Below are positions 45,467 through 58,154 of a DNA stretch of 64,000 nt, piece by piece (the stretch's first letter is position 1; the number at the start of each line of letters is the position of its first letter). The notes beneath the pieces are model-generated. The model saw only the letters and a list, made by a program, of their open reading frames with translations. It did not search any database and had not been told where the DNA came from. The DNA lies in the NCBI RefSeq assembly GCF_030408555.1, contig NZ_CP047048.1:2542001-2606000 (forward strand), written 5' to 3'. A program made the position numbers and the translations under genes. The DNA is from Corynebacterium aurimucosum (lineage in GTDB: Bacteria > Actinomycetota > Actinomycetes > Mycobacteriales > Mycobacteriaceae).

Positions 45467-46454
45467 GGGACAAAGAATATCGCAAAAAAGGCGTGGCGCA
45501 ACACCACTTCCTATCCGCGATGGACTAAACCCCACTCACGCTCGCGTATCCGACGGGCCAATCACTGCGTGGGACTTCGTACACAACCTCATCACCACGC
45601 AGCGCCACCGGCACCCCGAAGACAACGAGGCCGCGCTACAGGCACGCTTCGATGCCAACGAAGTTGTACGCCAAGACGCTTCACCCCTACGCCCCGACAG
45701 CATCCTGGCTTCCAACGCCGTGGTGTACTTCTACCGCATGCCGGCACCAGAAACGCCCGTCCCATACGAAATACCGATTCTCTTTGAAGACGAACGCCTT
45801 TTGGTCGTCGACAAACCACCCTTCATGGCCACCATGCCCCGCGCCCGCCACATCACGGAGACTGCCACCGTGCGCCTGCGTCGGAAAACCGGAAACAACG
45901 AGTTATCCCCCGCGCACCGCCTCGACCGTCTCACTTCCGGCATCCTCGTCTTTACCAAGGACCGCTCCATACGGGGCGCCTACCAAACGCTGTTTGCCGA
46001 GCGCCGCGTCACCAAGACCTACGCAGCCATCGCGCCGCTTGCCGACGTCTCCCCCGGCACCGTCTGGCGCTCCCGCATGGAGAAGACCCCGGGGGAACTA
46101 CAAGGACGCATCGTCGAAGGTGAAGTCAACGCCATCACCGAAGTCGCCGGCGTGGAGCCAGTAGATAAGGCCCCGTACGAAGCTATCCACGGAGCACTAC
46201 CTGAGCTAGCGAAGTACACACTCAAACCACAGACCGGGAAGACTCATCAATTACGGCTCCATATGCTCCAAGCCGGAGCACCCATTATTGGCGACCCCAT
46301 ATACCCGGTCATTTACCCTGCCGAGGCCGAAGACATGCGGATACCAATGCATTTGACGGCAACGCACATTTCATTTGTTGACCCCTTAACTGGTGCCGAC
46401 CGTGAATTCTCATCACAATTACCATTACAGACCTATCATCTATTAAATCCATAA
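45465..46454 (+). CDS. RluA-family RNA pseudouridine synthase
   Basis: 329 residues from the ATG at 45465. The N-terminal PLPIRDGLNPTHARV segment is characteristic of actinobacterial members. The core has ILFEDERLLVVDKPPFMATMP, the catalytic HRLDRLTSGILVF (Asp at about 155), KTYAAI, and PQTGKTHQLRLHM near the end. It should modify uridine in rRNA or tRNA; which site is unknown. The start codon shares CATG with the divergent small gene. Confidence 0.88.
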   Translation: MGQRISQKRRGATPLPIRDGLNPTHARVSDGPITAWDFVHNLITTQRHRHPEDNEAALQARFDANEVVRQDASPLRPDSILASNAVVYFYRMPAPETPVPYEIPILFEDERLLVVDKPPFMATMPRARHITETATVRLRRKTGNNELSPAHRLDRLTSGILVFTKDRSIRGAYQTLFAERRVTKTYAAIAPLADVSPGTVWRSRMEKTPGELQGRIVEGEVNAITEVAGVEPVDKAPYEAIHGALPELAKYTLKPQTGKTHQLRLHMLQAGAPIIGDPIYPVIYPAEAEDMRIPMHLTATHISFVDPLTGADREFSSQLPLQTYHLLNP

Positions 46455-46816
46455 ATAGATAAACGAAAATAACATCGCCTCTGAACAGTGGCTATGGCCT
46501 GAACCCTGGAAAGCAGTTTGGTGCTTGATGTTCTCAACTTCGGGGTTGTGGGGTTGTGTCTTAGATGGCAGGGTAAGCGTTGTTGTTGAGGACGGCTCGG
46601 CCGCTTTCGGCGGGGTTTTGGTGGAAGAGCCCGGGCCTGTGCTTGGCTACTTGGGCTTGGTTGTTGCGTGTTTTACAAGTGCAGACGTGGAAGTACATAC
46701 CTGCAGCGTGACTGATCAGCAGACGCGGGCCTGTACTTGGCTGCGACCAGCGGGTCTGCACTTTCGGGTCTGCACTTTCGGGTTGTGGGGGACGGTGAAC
46801 ACCGCAAAACGAAAAG
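46455..46816. other. Intergenic region with short repeats downstream of rrn
   Basis: About 360 bases between the pseudouridine synthase gene and the rRNA terminator. On the minus strand it contains four related copies of AAGYRCAGRCCCG (near 46767-46780, 46752-46765, 46728-46740 and 46632-46644) and one inverted AAGTGCAGAC (46677-46686). Short open frames exist but encode only translated repeat sequence, so I call no gene. Function unknown. Confidence 0.55.
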
Positions 46817-46856
46817 AGAGAGACCGTTGAAACAGTAGTGTTTCAACGGTCTCTCT
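46817..46856 (-). terminator. rRNA operon terminator
   Basis: Perfect 18-base arms: AGAGAGACCGTTGAAACA (46817-46834) and its complement (46839-46856), loop GTAG. On the minus strand it is followed by CTTTTCGTTTT. It lies about 30 bases beyond 5S rRNA. Confidence 0.92.
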
Positions 46857-46885
46857 TTGTTGTGTATTGAGTTGTTGTTTTGTTT

Positions 46886-47006
46886 GGTGTCGGCGGTTTC
46901 TTACTCTCCCACAACCTCCCGGTTGCAGTACCATCAGCGTTAGCAGGCTTAGCTTCCGGGTTCGGAATGGGTCCGGGCGTTTCCCTGCTGCTATAGGCCA
47001 CCGACA
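46886..47006 (-). rRNA. rrf: 5S ribosomal RNA
   Basis: About 121 bases. On the minus strand it contains the conserved CCCATTCCGAACCCGGAAG segment (loop B/C region), GGTACTGCAACCGGGAGGTT and complementary ends (TCGGTGGCC near the 5' end and CCGCCGACACC at the 3' end). It is the last gene of the operon; ends are estimated. Confidence 0.93.
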
Positions 47007-47124
47007 AACACTCGAGGCATCTTTGTGCCTGGTTGGGTGTGTTGTGTCAGATACTGTGTAGTGGACGCAAGCGACAGTGTGAATAATTGTGTCTTTGTTG
47101 TGTTTGTTGTTTCCACACTCGAAA

Positions 47125-50210
<3,086 letters not shown>

Positions 50211-50652
50211 CAACCAACAAGGCAACCACCACAAAAGCAGCAGAAGACAGTGTTGGTGTGAACACACAAAACACAAAAGAACAAAGAAATCACACAAACC
50301 ACAACCCACCACCAACACACGCACAAAGCACGTATCAGCAGCAAGCATATGGTTTAATGCTCGCGTCCACTATACAGTTCTCACACAACACCCCACACCA
50401 GCCCAACAACCAGAACATTAAGCACTCTGACCATCAAGCTCATGTGGGTTAAACAACCAGGGAACAATGCCCCAGACACCCAACAATGCACCACGTACTT
50501 TTAAAAAATGTTAGTCAACCATTCTGGTTAAGATGTATCTCCACCCGATTAAACAAACGGTGGCAGCAAAACAATCGTTCACTCAACCACCACGCACATG
50601 AAAACACTCACATGCTTAAAGACACCAACTGGTGCCACAAATAAAGCTCCTT
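50211..50652 (-). other. 16S-23S internal transcribed spacer without tRNA
   Basis: About 440 bases. There is no tRNA-Ile or tRNA-Ala fold or T-loop consensus. The spacer holds A/C-rich tracts (as read on the plus strand) and processing-stem sequences flanking the two rRNAs. Absence of tRNA is usual in Corynebacterium operons. Confidence 0.8.
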
Positions 50653-52175
<1,523 letters not shown>

Positions 52176-52679
52176 CCGTGAAAAGCCCAAACCTAGACAA
52201 ACAGACAAACCACACCGCATGATGCAAACACACCACACGGACTGGCTATCCAAAAATTACATAAAGAAAAAATCCAAAAACCAACCCCCAACCCGACGGG
52301 GATATACAAGGAGGCTGGCCCAGTCAGAAGATTTTAAACAATACGCCCAAACAACTTATGTTATTTACAATGACGCCGCTAAAAGGAAAAGCGCCATCCG
52401 GCATACACCAACCGTGCCACACATACGGCACAACACGGCCAGAACAAATAAAATCAACCAACAAAAAAGTACATTGGCACACTATTGAGTTCTCAGACAT
52501 CGTCACCACACAGCCATACGGCCCGCTTTAAGCGAAACGCAGTACTGCGAGTAAAGAAAATATTTGTTGTCAGGGCCTGTTTTCCTACCGCCTCTCTCCA
52601 AGAACCTCTGTTCCTGTGGGGCGCTGTCGGTCGCGCTGACTCATATAAAGTTACATACGGCCTTGAAAAAACACAAATA
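52176..52679 (-). promoter_or_regulatory. rRNA operon leader and promoter region
   Basis: About 500 bases upstream of 16S. On the minus strand it includes GAACTCAATAGTGTG (52492-52478) followed by a T-tract, the conserved antitermination-type leader element of actinobacterial rrn operons. It lies some 300 bases before mature 16S, so the promoter should be in 52500-52680. CTGACA near 52565-52570 and TATATG near 52641-52648 are possible -35 and -10 hexamers, not a secure pair. No gene is supported here. Confidence 0.6.
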
Positions 52680-52718
52680 TGCACTTCAAAGAAGGTTTTT
52701 ATCCCTTCTTGAAGTGCA
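52680..52718 (-). terminator. Terminator between the ABC permease gene and rrn
   Basis: TGCACTTCAA(A)GAAGG pairs with CCTTCTTGAAGTGCA with one bulged base; loop of eight. On the minus strand it is followed by TATTTGTGTTTTTTC. It isolates the ABC operon from rrn. Confidence 0.85.
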
Positions 52719-52754
52719 CAAAGACAACCGTTTAACGCCGACATTGGTTGGCGC

Positions 52755-53744
52755 TCAGCGTGACCCAAACCAGCCCATGAGGCCCGGGCTAAACACGTTG
52801 GTCTTTTTAGCCATCCGGGGATACGCGGCAACCCACACAACGTAGATGATTGCCATCCCTGTGAACGTCCACCCCATCGCAACGCTGGGATTGATAAGCC
52901 ACGCTATGAACAGTATGGCGATTGCTCCCGCTAGCGCAGTTGTGTAAAGCCACGTCGGTTTGTCGGTAATGGCGAAACTTAAAAGTAGTGACGTTGTAGC
53001 AAGACACACGATGGTGAACCCCGCTGGATTGCCGGTCCACATCATCGCTACCAGATCGGCCACGAGCGATAGGACCACGGGGATTGCCGTGCACAGCACA
53101 GTGGCCTTAGCCCAGGCACCGCGCGGCAGCCCAAAGGCCACTGCATCTTTGAGTGAGCTGCGGATTGAATCAGCAACTAGCGGCAGGACAATCAACGTAA
53201 CAATGACACCCACGATGCCCACGGCGGCATCCCACAGCTTGCTCACCACGATGGTTATCGCTATTGCGATGGCTACACCGATCGCAGTCCACATCCACGC
53301 GCGAACCTGGGGACGCAACACAATTTGGGAGACCGGGGACGCTGAGAACCAGCCCGTCGAAGAATCACCATCGCTGCCTACGATGAGGGAGCTCGCGGTC
53401 ATGCGCGATGGCTCGACGCGCTTGGCCACGCAGAATATCCACGCTGCCGTTGGCGCGATGAGAGTCCACCACGGAAAGGCGAAGGGCGCGCTAACAAGAA
53501 TGAGCACAAGCGTCAGGGAAGCATTGATTCGCCGGTGCCCATTCCACACCCGGGTGCTCAACCCAAAGGTCAGATAACGCGTGAAATCAGGCTGCGAAAG
53601 GTAAACCATAAGGACCATAAAGAGTGAGTAACCAATGGCCCACCCTTGCCCGCGATCCATTCCCAGCACCGGAAGGACAACAATCCACAAGGCAAAAAAG
53701 AAGCTGTTCCAGCTCAGCGCCATATGTCTATAGATCTTCATCAT
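52755..53744 (-). CDS. ABC transporter permease-like membrane protein
   Basis: 329 residues, about ten hydrophobic segments, with no conserved enzyme motif. It follows an ABC ATPase gene with a 4-base overlap, so it is very likely its membrane partner. In C. glutamicum a similar GntR/ABC/membrane-protein group is found next to the rsmP gene. Direction and substrate are unknown; YtrA-type operons elsewhere respond to envelope antibiotics. Confidence 0.7.
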   Translation of the reverse strand: MMKIYRHMALSWNSFFFALWIVVLPVLGMDRGQGWAIGYSLFMVLMVYLSQPDFTRYLTFGLSTRVWNGHRRINASLTLVLILVSAPFAFPWWTLIAPTAAWIFCVAKRVEPSRMTASSLIVGSDGDSSTGWFSASPVSQIVLRPQVRAWMWTAIGVAIAIAITIVVSKLWDAAVGIVGVIVTLIVLPLVADSIRSSLKDAVAFGLPRGAWAKATVLCTAIPVVLSLVADLVAMMWTGNPAGFTIVCLATTSLLLSFAITDKPTWLYTTALAGAIAILFIAWLINPSVAMGWTFTGMAIIYVVWVAAYPRMAKKTNVFSPGLMGWFGSR

Positions 53745-54541
53745 GCCTCCCCCAATGCCAACACTGCCTGTTCGAGGGATACCTCGCTGGCACGCAAACC
53801 CATTTCCTGGGCCATGTCGAAGACGTTGGTGGTGTGGCTGGGGCGGGCGTCGACAAGCGCGCGGTCTGCCACGGCTGAGGTTTCGCGCTCAAGGACCGGA
53901 AGCTGCAGGCGCCCCAGCGCGCGATCGAGGGCTTCGGCAGAGCCGGTGAGTTGGACGACGCCCTCAATGAACTCATCGATGGGTCCGGAGATCGGGCTCT
54001 CCCCCATCAAAGCCACGGTATCGAGCAAACCGGATAACTCGTTGAGGTGGTGGGTGGAGACAATGATGGTGCGGCCATGCTCCTCGCGTAAGACTTCGTA
54101 GAATACTTCCCGCTTGGAAGCGTCGAGGCCGAGATAGGGTTCGTCGAGAAGCATGTACGGCACCCCCGAAGCCACCGCGACAATGAAGCTCGCCGCCGAC
54201 TTCTGCCCGCGGGAAAGCCCCGAGTAGTTCTTCATCGGGAGCTCGAAACGCTCCACCAATTCCTCGGCGCGCTCCTTGTTCCAGGTGGGCCAGCGCAGGC
54301 TGGCTACGGTGAAGACTTTCTTCACGTTCCAGCCTTCGGGCAAGGGGTTGTCGATACCCATAAGCACAACCTTGTTGAGCACCTTTTCATTGTCATAGGG
54401 CTTGTCGCCATCGACCTTGATGCCGGAAGCATTCAGCTGTCCGGCAATCTTGCGTAGCAACGTGGTCTTACCAATACCGTTGGGGCCGACGAGGCCATGT
54501 GTGAGGCCGTCGCCGAAGGTGAAGTGTGGGGTGGAAATCAT
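53741..54541 (-). CDS. ABC transporter ATP-binding protein
   Basis: 266 residues. Walker A is GPNGIGKTT (about 18-26), signature YSGLSRGQKSA (about 113-123), Walker B YMLLDEPYLGLDA (about 142-154) and the switch His in STHHLNEL. The signature has LSRGQ rather than LSGGQ, common in YtrB-like exporters. Overlaps by four bases both the GntR gene upstream and the permease gene downstream, so the three form one operon. Confidence 0.92.
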   Translation of the reverse strand: MISTPHFTFGDGLTHGLVGPNGIGKTTLLRKIAGQLNASGIKVDGDKPYDNEKVLNKVVLMGIDNPLPEGWNVKKVFTVASLRWPTWNKERAEELVERFELPMKNYSGLSRGQKSAASFIVAVASGVPYMLLDEPYLGLDASKREVFYEVLREEHGRTIIVSTHHLNELSGLLDTVALMGESPISGPIDEFIEGVVQLTGSAEALDRALGRLQLPVLERETSAVADRALVDARPSHTTNVFDMAQEMGLRASEVSLEQAVLALGEA

Positions 54542-54912
54542 GAGTAGAGTCCTCGGCTTTCTGCGACAAGATCAATGAGGTCATGGAGCTGCTGGCGGGT
54601 ATAGCCCAGGTGCACGGCTTCGTCGATCAGCGGCGCGGCGTACTCGGCTGCAAATTCTTGGCGACGCCGCGCGCGAATCATTTCGGCTGCACCTGAGGTG
54701 ACAAACATCCCGATGCCCCGGCGCTTTTCGAGGATCCCCAGATCCACGAGAAGAGAAAGGCCTTTACGGGCGGTGGCGGGATTGATGCTATGGAAGGCGG
54801 CCAGCTCGTTCGTGGACGGCGCCTGTGCCCCTTCGGTGAGGGTGCCTTCGATAATGGCGTCCTCAATGAGCACAGCTATCTGACGGAAGAGCGGCTGCGC
54901 GGAGTTATCCAT
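54538..54912 (-). CDS. GntR-family regulator, YtrA subfamily
   Basis: 124 residues. A winged helix (about 5-75: QIAVLIEDAIIEGTL, SINPATARKGLSLLVDLGILEKRRGIGMFV) is followed by a short helical dimerisation segment, the YtrA layout. It is first in the operon with the ABC genes and has a matching palindrome just upstream, so autoregulation is probable. The inducer is unknown. Confidence 0.9.
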   Translation of the reverse strand: MDNSAQPLFRQIAVLIEDAIIEGTLTEGAQAPSTNELAAFHSINPATARKGLSLLVDLGILEKRRGIGMFVTSGAAEMIRARRRQEFAAEYAAPLIDEAVHLGYTRQQLHDLIDLVAESRGLYS

Positions 54913-54930
54913 GCCGACTCCTTAGCTGGT

Positions 54931-54952
54931 TGGTTACTCATGTAACTAACCA
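54931..54952. promoter_or_regulatory. Operator-like palindrome upstream of the ytrA-type operon
   Basis: TGGTTA (54931-54936) and TAACCA (54947-54952) enclose GTTAC-TCAT-GTAAC. It begins 19 bases upstream of the GntR start and overlaps AT-rich promoter-like sequence. Confidence 0.6.
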
Positions 54953-55137
54953 TATAACCATCCTTTAGTCCTGGCAAGACTGCATCGAGCCCTGACTTTG
55001 ACCTGGGAATTCCCTCAAGGTTATCGACGTTTTGTGACTAATGGGGCACACTGGAACACACCGGCCTTAGGCTGGAAGACCTCACAGAAGTGACCTAAGA
55101 AAATTATTTAGAAGAAATAGAACGGAATTTAGGAGCC

Positions 55138-56355
55138 ATGCTTGAACGAACACTTGTCTTCGTCGACACGTCATATCTACTCGCCAGTTTCTATAACTCA
55201 TGGGAAACGGGTGCCCGAGCCCAGCTAGAGATTGATTTACCCGAAGTAGTCAGCTCCCTTGGTTCCATGATTGAGAACCAGGTTGGAAACCGTATTCACC
55301 GCCAATACTGGTATGACGGAATCCCGGATACTGGGCCCCACCGCTACCAGCGAGCGTTGCGCGTCTGCGATGGCGTGCAGCTGCGTACCGGCCAACTCAT
55401 CGAATGGGGCGAGCGCCGCACCCAAAAAGCGGTGGATACCCGCCTTGTCGCCGACATGATCGTCTCCGCTATGAAGGGCCAAGTCACGGACTTTGTTTTG
55501 GTCTCCGGCGACGCCGACATGATCCCCGGAGTGCAGGAAGCCGTCAATAACGGCGTGCGCGTGCACCTCTACGGCTTCGGCTGGGATTCAATGTCCTCCG
55601 CTCTGCGCCATGCGTGTGATTCCACCACAATCCTTGATCCGCGCGAGGACTTCGCCGATGCAATGGAGCTCGAGGTTCTCGAAGGCCCGCTACCGCCAAC
55701 CATCCGCGAACCCCAGAATTCCGAGGACGGCAGCGAGGACGTGAGCGATGCCGCTAGCGAGCTCGCTCCGGAATGCGAAGAACCTACCGAGGCACAAGCT
55801 GCTTTCCCCTCCGCACCGAAACCCGGGCCGGCCACTCCTTCTGCCGCGGCACAAGATGTGGCGGCCACGGCCGCTCACCCCGAGTCAGCAGCACCCAGCG
55901 TCCCCGCCGAGGACGAGGAGCCCTCCCAGCCTGGAACCGCTGCTCAGGAGCCTGCCGACAAAGAGTCGGAAGCAGGCACCGAAGCCTCGAAGCCTGCTCC
56001 CAAGCCGGCCGCGCCAAAGCCGTCGATGATGGCACCGCGCCGCAAGCTACGTTCGAAGTACGTTCCGCTCCCTGAAGAAGTGTGGAGCTCCGCCGGGTTC
56101 CAGTCTCCCTTTGATGTGGGACAGCAATATGCCTCGTGGTGGTTCGACAACGCTGCGAGCGCTGATCAACGCGACCAGGCTCACCTGCTATCGGGCGGCG
56201 GGCTGCCACCGGAAATCGACCGCCCGCTGCTGCAGTTCGCCTGTGAAACGCTGCACGAGTACACGCTCACCGAAACCCAGCGCGTCAACCTGCGCGATGG
56301 CTTCCACTCGGGCATCCGCGGCGTGCTCATCAATATCCGCCGGCAAGATAGCTAA
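55138..56355 (+). CDS. NYN-domain protein
   Basis: 405 residues. The N-terminal 175 residues form a NYN (PIN-like) domain: VFVDTSYLL (Asp at about 9), VDTRLVADMIVSAM and VLVSGDADMIPGVQEAVNNGVRVHLYG supply the acidic cluster, so it may cleave RNA. A Pro/Ala/Glu-rich disordered linker (about 195-295) separates it from a basic patch (APRRKLRSKYVPLPEEVW) and a conserved C-terminal domain (FDVGQQYASWWFDNA, LPPEIDRPLLQFACETL). AGGAG precedes the ATG. It converges on the rsmP gene. Targets are unknown. Confidence 0.82.
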   Translation: MLERTLVFVDTSYLLASFYNSWETGARAQLEIDLPEVVSSLGSMIENQVGNRIHRQYWYDGIPDTGPHRYQRALRVCDGVQLRTGQLIEWGERRTQKAVDTRLVADMIVSAMKGQVTDFVLVSGDADMIPGVQEAVNNGVRVHLYGFGWDSMSSALRHACDSTTILDPREDFADAMELEVLEGPLPPTIREPQNSEDGSEDVSDAASELAPECEEPTEAQAAFPSAPKPGPATPSAAAQDVAATAAHPESAAPSVPAEDEEPSQPGTAAQEPADKESEAGTEASKPAPKPAAPKPSMMAPRRKLRSKYVPLPEEVWSSAGFQSPFDVGQQYASWWFDNAASADQRDQAHLLSGGGLPPEIDRPLLQFACETLHEYTLTETQRVNLRDGFHSGIRGVLINIRRQDS

Positions 56356-56366
56356 AACACCACAGA

Positions 56367-56430
56367 GACCTTTGAGAGCATAAGGCGCTGAAACTCCCAG
56401 GCCGCGCTACGCGGCCCGCTCTCAAAGGTC
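56367..56430. terminator. Nested hairpin terminator between NYN and rsmP genes
   Basis: Outer stem GACCTTTGAGAGC / GCTCTCAAAGGTC (13 perfect pairs) encloses a second hairpin GGCCGCG-CTA-CGCGGCC (56400-56416). The plus strand continues CCTTTTCT. It serves two convergent genes. Confidence 0.8.
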
Positions 56431-56462
56431 CCTTTTCTATGCGGTGATGTGGTCCGCGGTGG

Positions 56463-57278
56463 CTACTGCTTGCCCTCGGTGGTCTCCGATTCGGAACCAA
56501 CACCAGCTTCGGTGCCAGTCTCAAGCGCTTGGTCGCTAGCGAAGGGGGAACCTTCGATCTCCTTATTCTTGGCCATCTCGGCGCGAATCTCGTCCAAGCG
56601 GGACGCGGCGGCCGTATCGTGACCCGCGGCCGAAATCTCCTGAATCCGGCTGCCACCAGTTGCCTGGTGCAGCTCCTGAGCGCCGAGGGCATCGGCGTAG
56701 CGCTTCTCAATCTTGGCGCGTACCGAATCCAACGTTGGCGTGGAATCATCGGGCTTGAGCTCGTTCATAGAGTCCAAGGCCTCAGCGTTCTTCTCCTGCA
56801 TCGCTGCCTGATCAGCCTGGGACAGCAACTGGTCCACCTGCGCGAGCTGCTCCTTAAGGCGGGCCTCCGACTGCTGCTGCTGGGCCTTCGCCTGCTCGGC
56901 AGCTTGGGCGGCGGCCTCGTGCTGGGACTTCAGATTGGCCAACTCATTCTCTACGGCGACCAGCTGGCTCGCCACGACCTCTGCCGCTTGGTTGTACTCG
57001 GCGGCCTTCTGCGGATCCTCGGAAGCATCCGCCAGCTCCAGCGCCCGGCGGGTCTGGTCTTGGTAGTCCTTCTGGGACTTCACCAGGCGGTTGAGCTGCA
57101 TTTCCAGCTGGGTTTTGCGTCCAATAATCTCCGCCGCATGTTCGGAAATCTGGCGATGTTGCTCTTTCGCACCTTCCACGGCCTGCTGGATCTGGACCTT
57201 GGGGTCAGCGTTCTCGTCGATCTTCTGATCGAAAGAAGCCATCACATACTTCCAGCCTTTGCTAAATGGATTTGCCAT
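56463..57278 (-). CDS. rsmP: PspA/IM30-family coiled-coil protein, RsmP-like
   Basis: 271 residues from the ATG at 57278 (ANPFSKGWKYVMASFDQKIDE). Nearly all helical: long coiled coil from about 25 to 165 with Gln/Ala/Glu heptads, and a less ordered acidic C-terminus. The N-terminal amphipathic segment and layout match PspA/IM30. In C. glutamicum the gene in the same position (after GntR, ABC and NYN genes) encodes RsmP, a filament-forming protein needed for rod shape and regulated by phosphorylation. I assign it on synteny and architecture. Confidence 0.78.
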   Translation of the reverse strand: MANPFSKGWKYVMASFDQKIDENADPKVQIQQAVEGAKEQHRQISEHAAEIIGRKTQLEMQLNRLVKSQKDYQDQTRRALELADASEDPQKAAEYNQAAEVVASQLVAVENELANLKSQHEAAAQAAEQAKAQQQQSEARLKEQLAQVDQLLSQADQAAMQEKNAEALDSMNELKPDDSTPTLDSVRAKIEKRYADALGAQELHQATGGSRIQEISAAGHDTAAASRLDEIRAEMAKNKEIEGSPFASDQALETGTEAGVGSESETTEGKQ

Positions 57279-57435
57279 CGCACTCACTCCTTAGTGGTTC
57301 CTGCAACAGTATTTAATGCAGCTCTTATTAGTGGCCTATATAAAAAGACGCTTTCCTGCGAGTGTAGCGATACTCACAGGAAAGCGCGCGCGGCGGGCGT
57401 ACTTGGCCCTCCGCACCAAGGAGAAGTCTTCGGGA

Positions 57436-57801
57436 CTATTCCGCCTTCTGGCTCTCCACCTGGGCGCGGACTTCGTCCATGTCGAGGGCCTTAACCTGGC
57501 CGATGAGATCCTCCAGGGCTGCCGGCGGCAGGGCGCCAGCCTCACGGAAGACCAGGATGCCATCGCGGAAAACCATCAAGGTAGGGATGGACTGAATCTG
57601 CAGCTTCGCAGATAGCTCCTGGTTGGCCTCAGTATCCAGCTTGGCAAACGTAGCATCAGGGTGCTCTTCAGATGCCTTCTCAAAGACCGGGCCGAAGCGC
57701 TTGCACGGGCCACACCATTCCGCCCAGGCATCGACGAGCGTGATGCCGTCGGCAGAGATGGTCTCCTGGAACGTGTCCTCAGTAATGTCAATCGTTGCCA
57801 T
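57436..57801 (-). CDS. trxA: Thioredoxin
   Basis: 121 residues from the ATG at 57801, with AGGA seven bases upstream. The active site is WCGPCKRFGP (about 30-39), followed by the cis-Pro region QIQSIPTLMVFRDG. A C-terminal extension of about 15 residues is charged. It is a general thiol reductant in the cytosol. It is divergent from the copper genes; the intergenic region contains a CsoR-type operator, so copper could influence it. Confidence 0.92.
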   Translation of the reverse strand: MATIDITEDTFQETISADGITLVDAWAEWCGPCKRFGPVFEKASEEHPDATFAKLDTEANQELSAKLQIQSIPTLMVFRDGILVFREAGALPPAALEDLIGQVKALDMDEVRAQVESQKAE

Positions 57802-57874
57802 GTTGTTCCTATCAGTCTCGGGGATTTTTGTCGGTTCTATCAACCCTCAACGGTACACAAGACTCGATTATTCC

Positions 57875-57902
57875 TTGCGCGTATACCCCAGGGGGGTATA
57901 TT
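57875..57902 (+). promoter_or_regulatory. Copper-responsive promoter with CsoR-type operator
   Basis: TATACCCC (57882-57889), AGG, GGGGTATA (57893-57900) is a perfect dyad of the CsoR consensus type. It fills the spacer between a -35-like TTGCGC (57875-57880) and a -10-like TATATT (57897-57902), 16 bases apart. CsoR repressors release such sites on binding Cu(I). No csoR gene is present in the window. Confidence 0.85.
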
Positions 57903-57948
57903 CTTGGCAGTAGCATTAACCGTTAAGAAGAGAGAAGGATTCATCACC

Positions 57949-58149
57949 ATGAGCACCACAACCTACACCGTTACCGGCATGACCTGTGGCCACTGCGAGC
58001 TTTCCGTCAAGGAAGAGATCTCAGAGATCAGTGGCGTAACCGACGTTACTGCCGACCACACCACCGGCGCAGTCACCGTCACCGGGGAGGGTTTTAGCGA
58101 TGAGCAAGTTGCTGCTGCCGTCGCCGAAGCCGGCTACGAATTGGCCTAA
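57949..58149 (+). CDS. copZ: Copper chaperone, heavy-metal-associated domain (CopZ-like)
   Basis: 66 residues from the ATG at 57949, with GAAGG upstream; longer upstream readings cross the operator and are not real. The metal motif GMTCGHC (about 9-15) binds Cu(I). Ferredoxin-like HMA fold length. It should deliver copper to the ATPase encoded five bases downstream in the same operon. Confidence 0.93.
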   Translation: MSTTTYTVTGMTCGHCELSVKEEISEISGVTDVTADHTTGAVTVTGEGFSDEQVAAAVAEAGYELA

Positions 58150-58154
58150 ACACC

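Noticed and set aside
46561..46761. 66-codon frame in the repeat region behind rrn
   Set aside because: It translates the short nucleotide repeats, has no ribosome site and no family resemblance. Probably spurious.
50211..50652. tRNA gene in the 16S-23S spacer
   Set aside because: No acceptor/T-loop consensus or cloverleaf could be found.
57661..57948. N-terminal extension of CopZ
   Set aside because: It would cover the CsoR-type promoter and the antisense of thioredoxin; the HMA domain starts at 57949.
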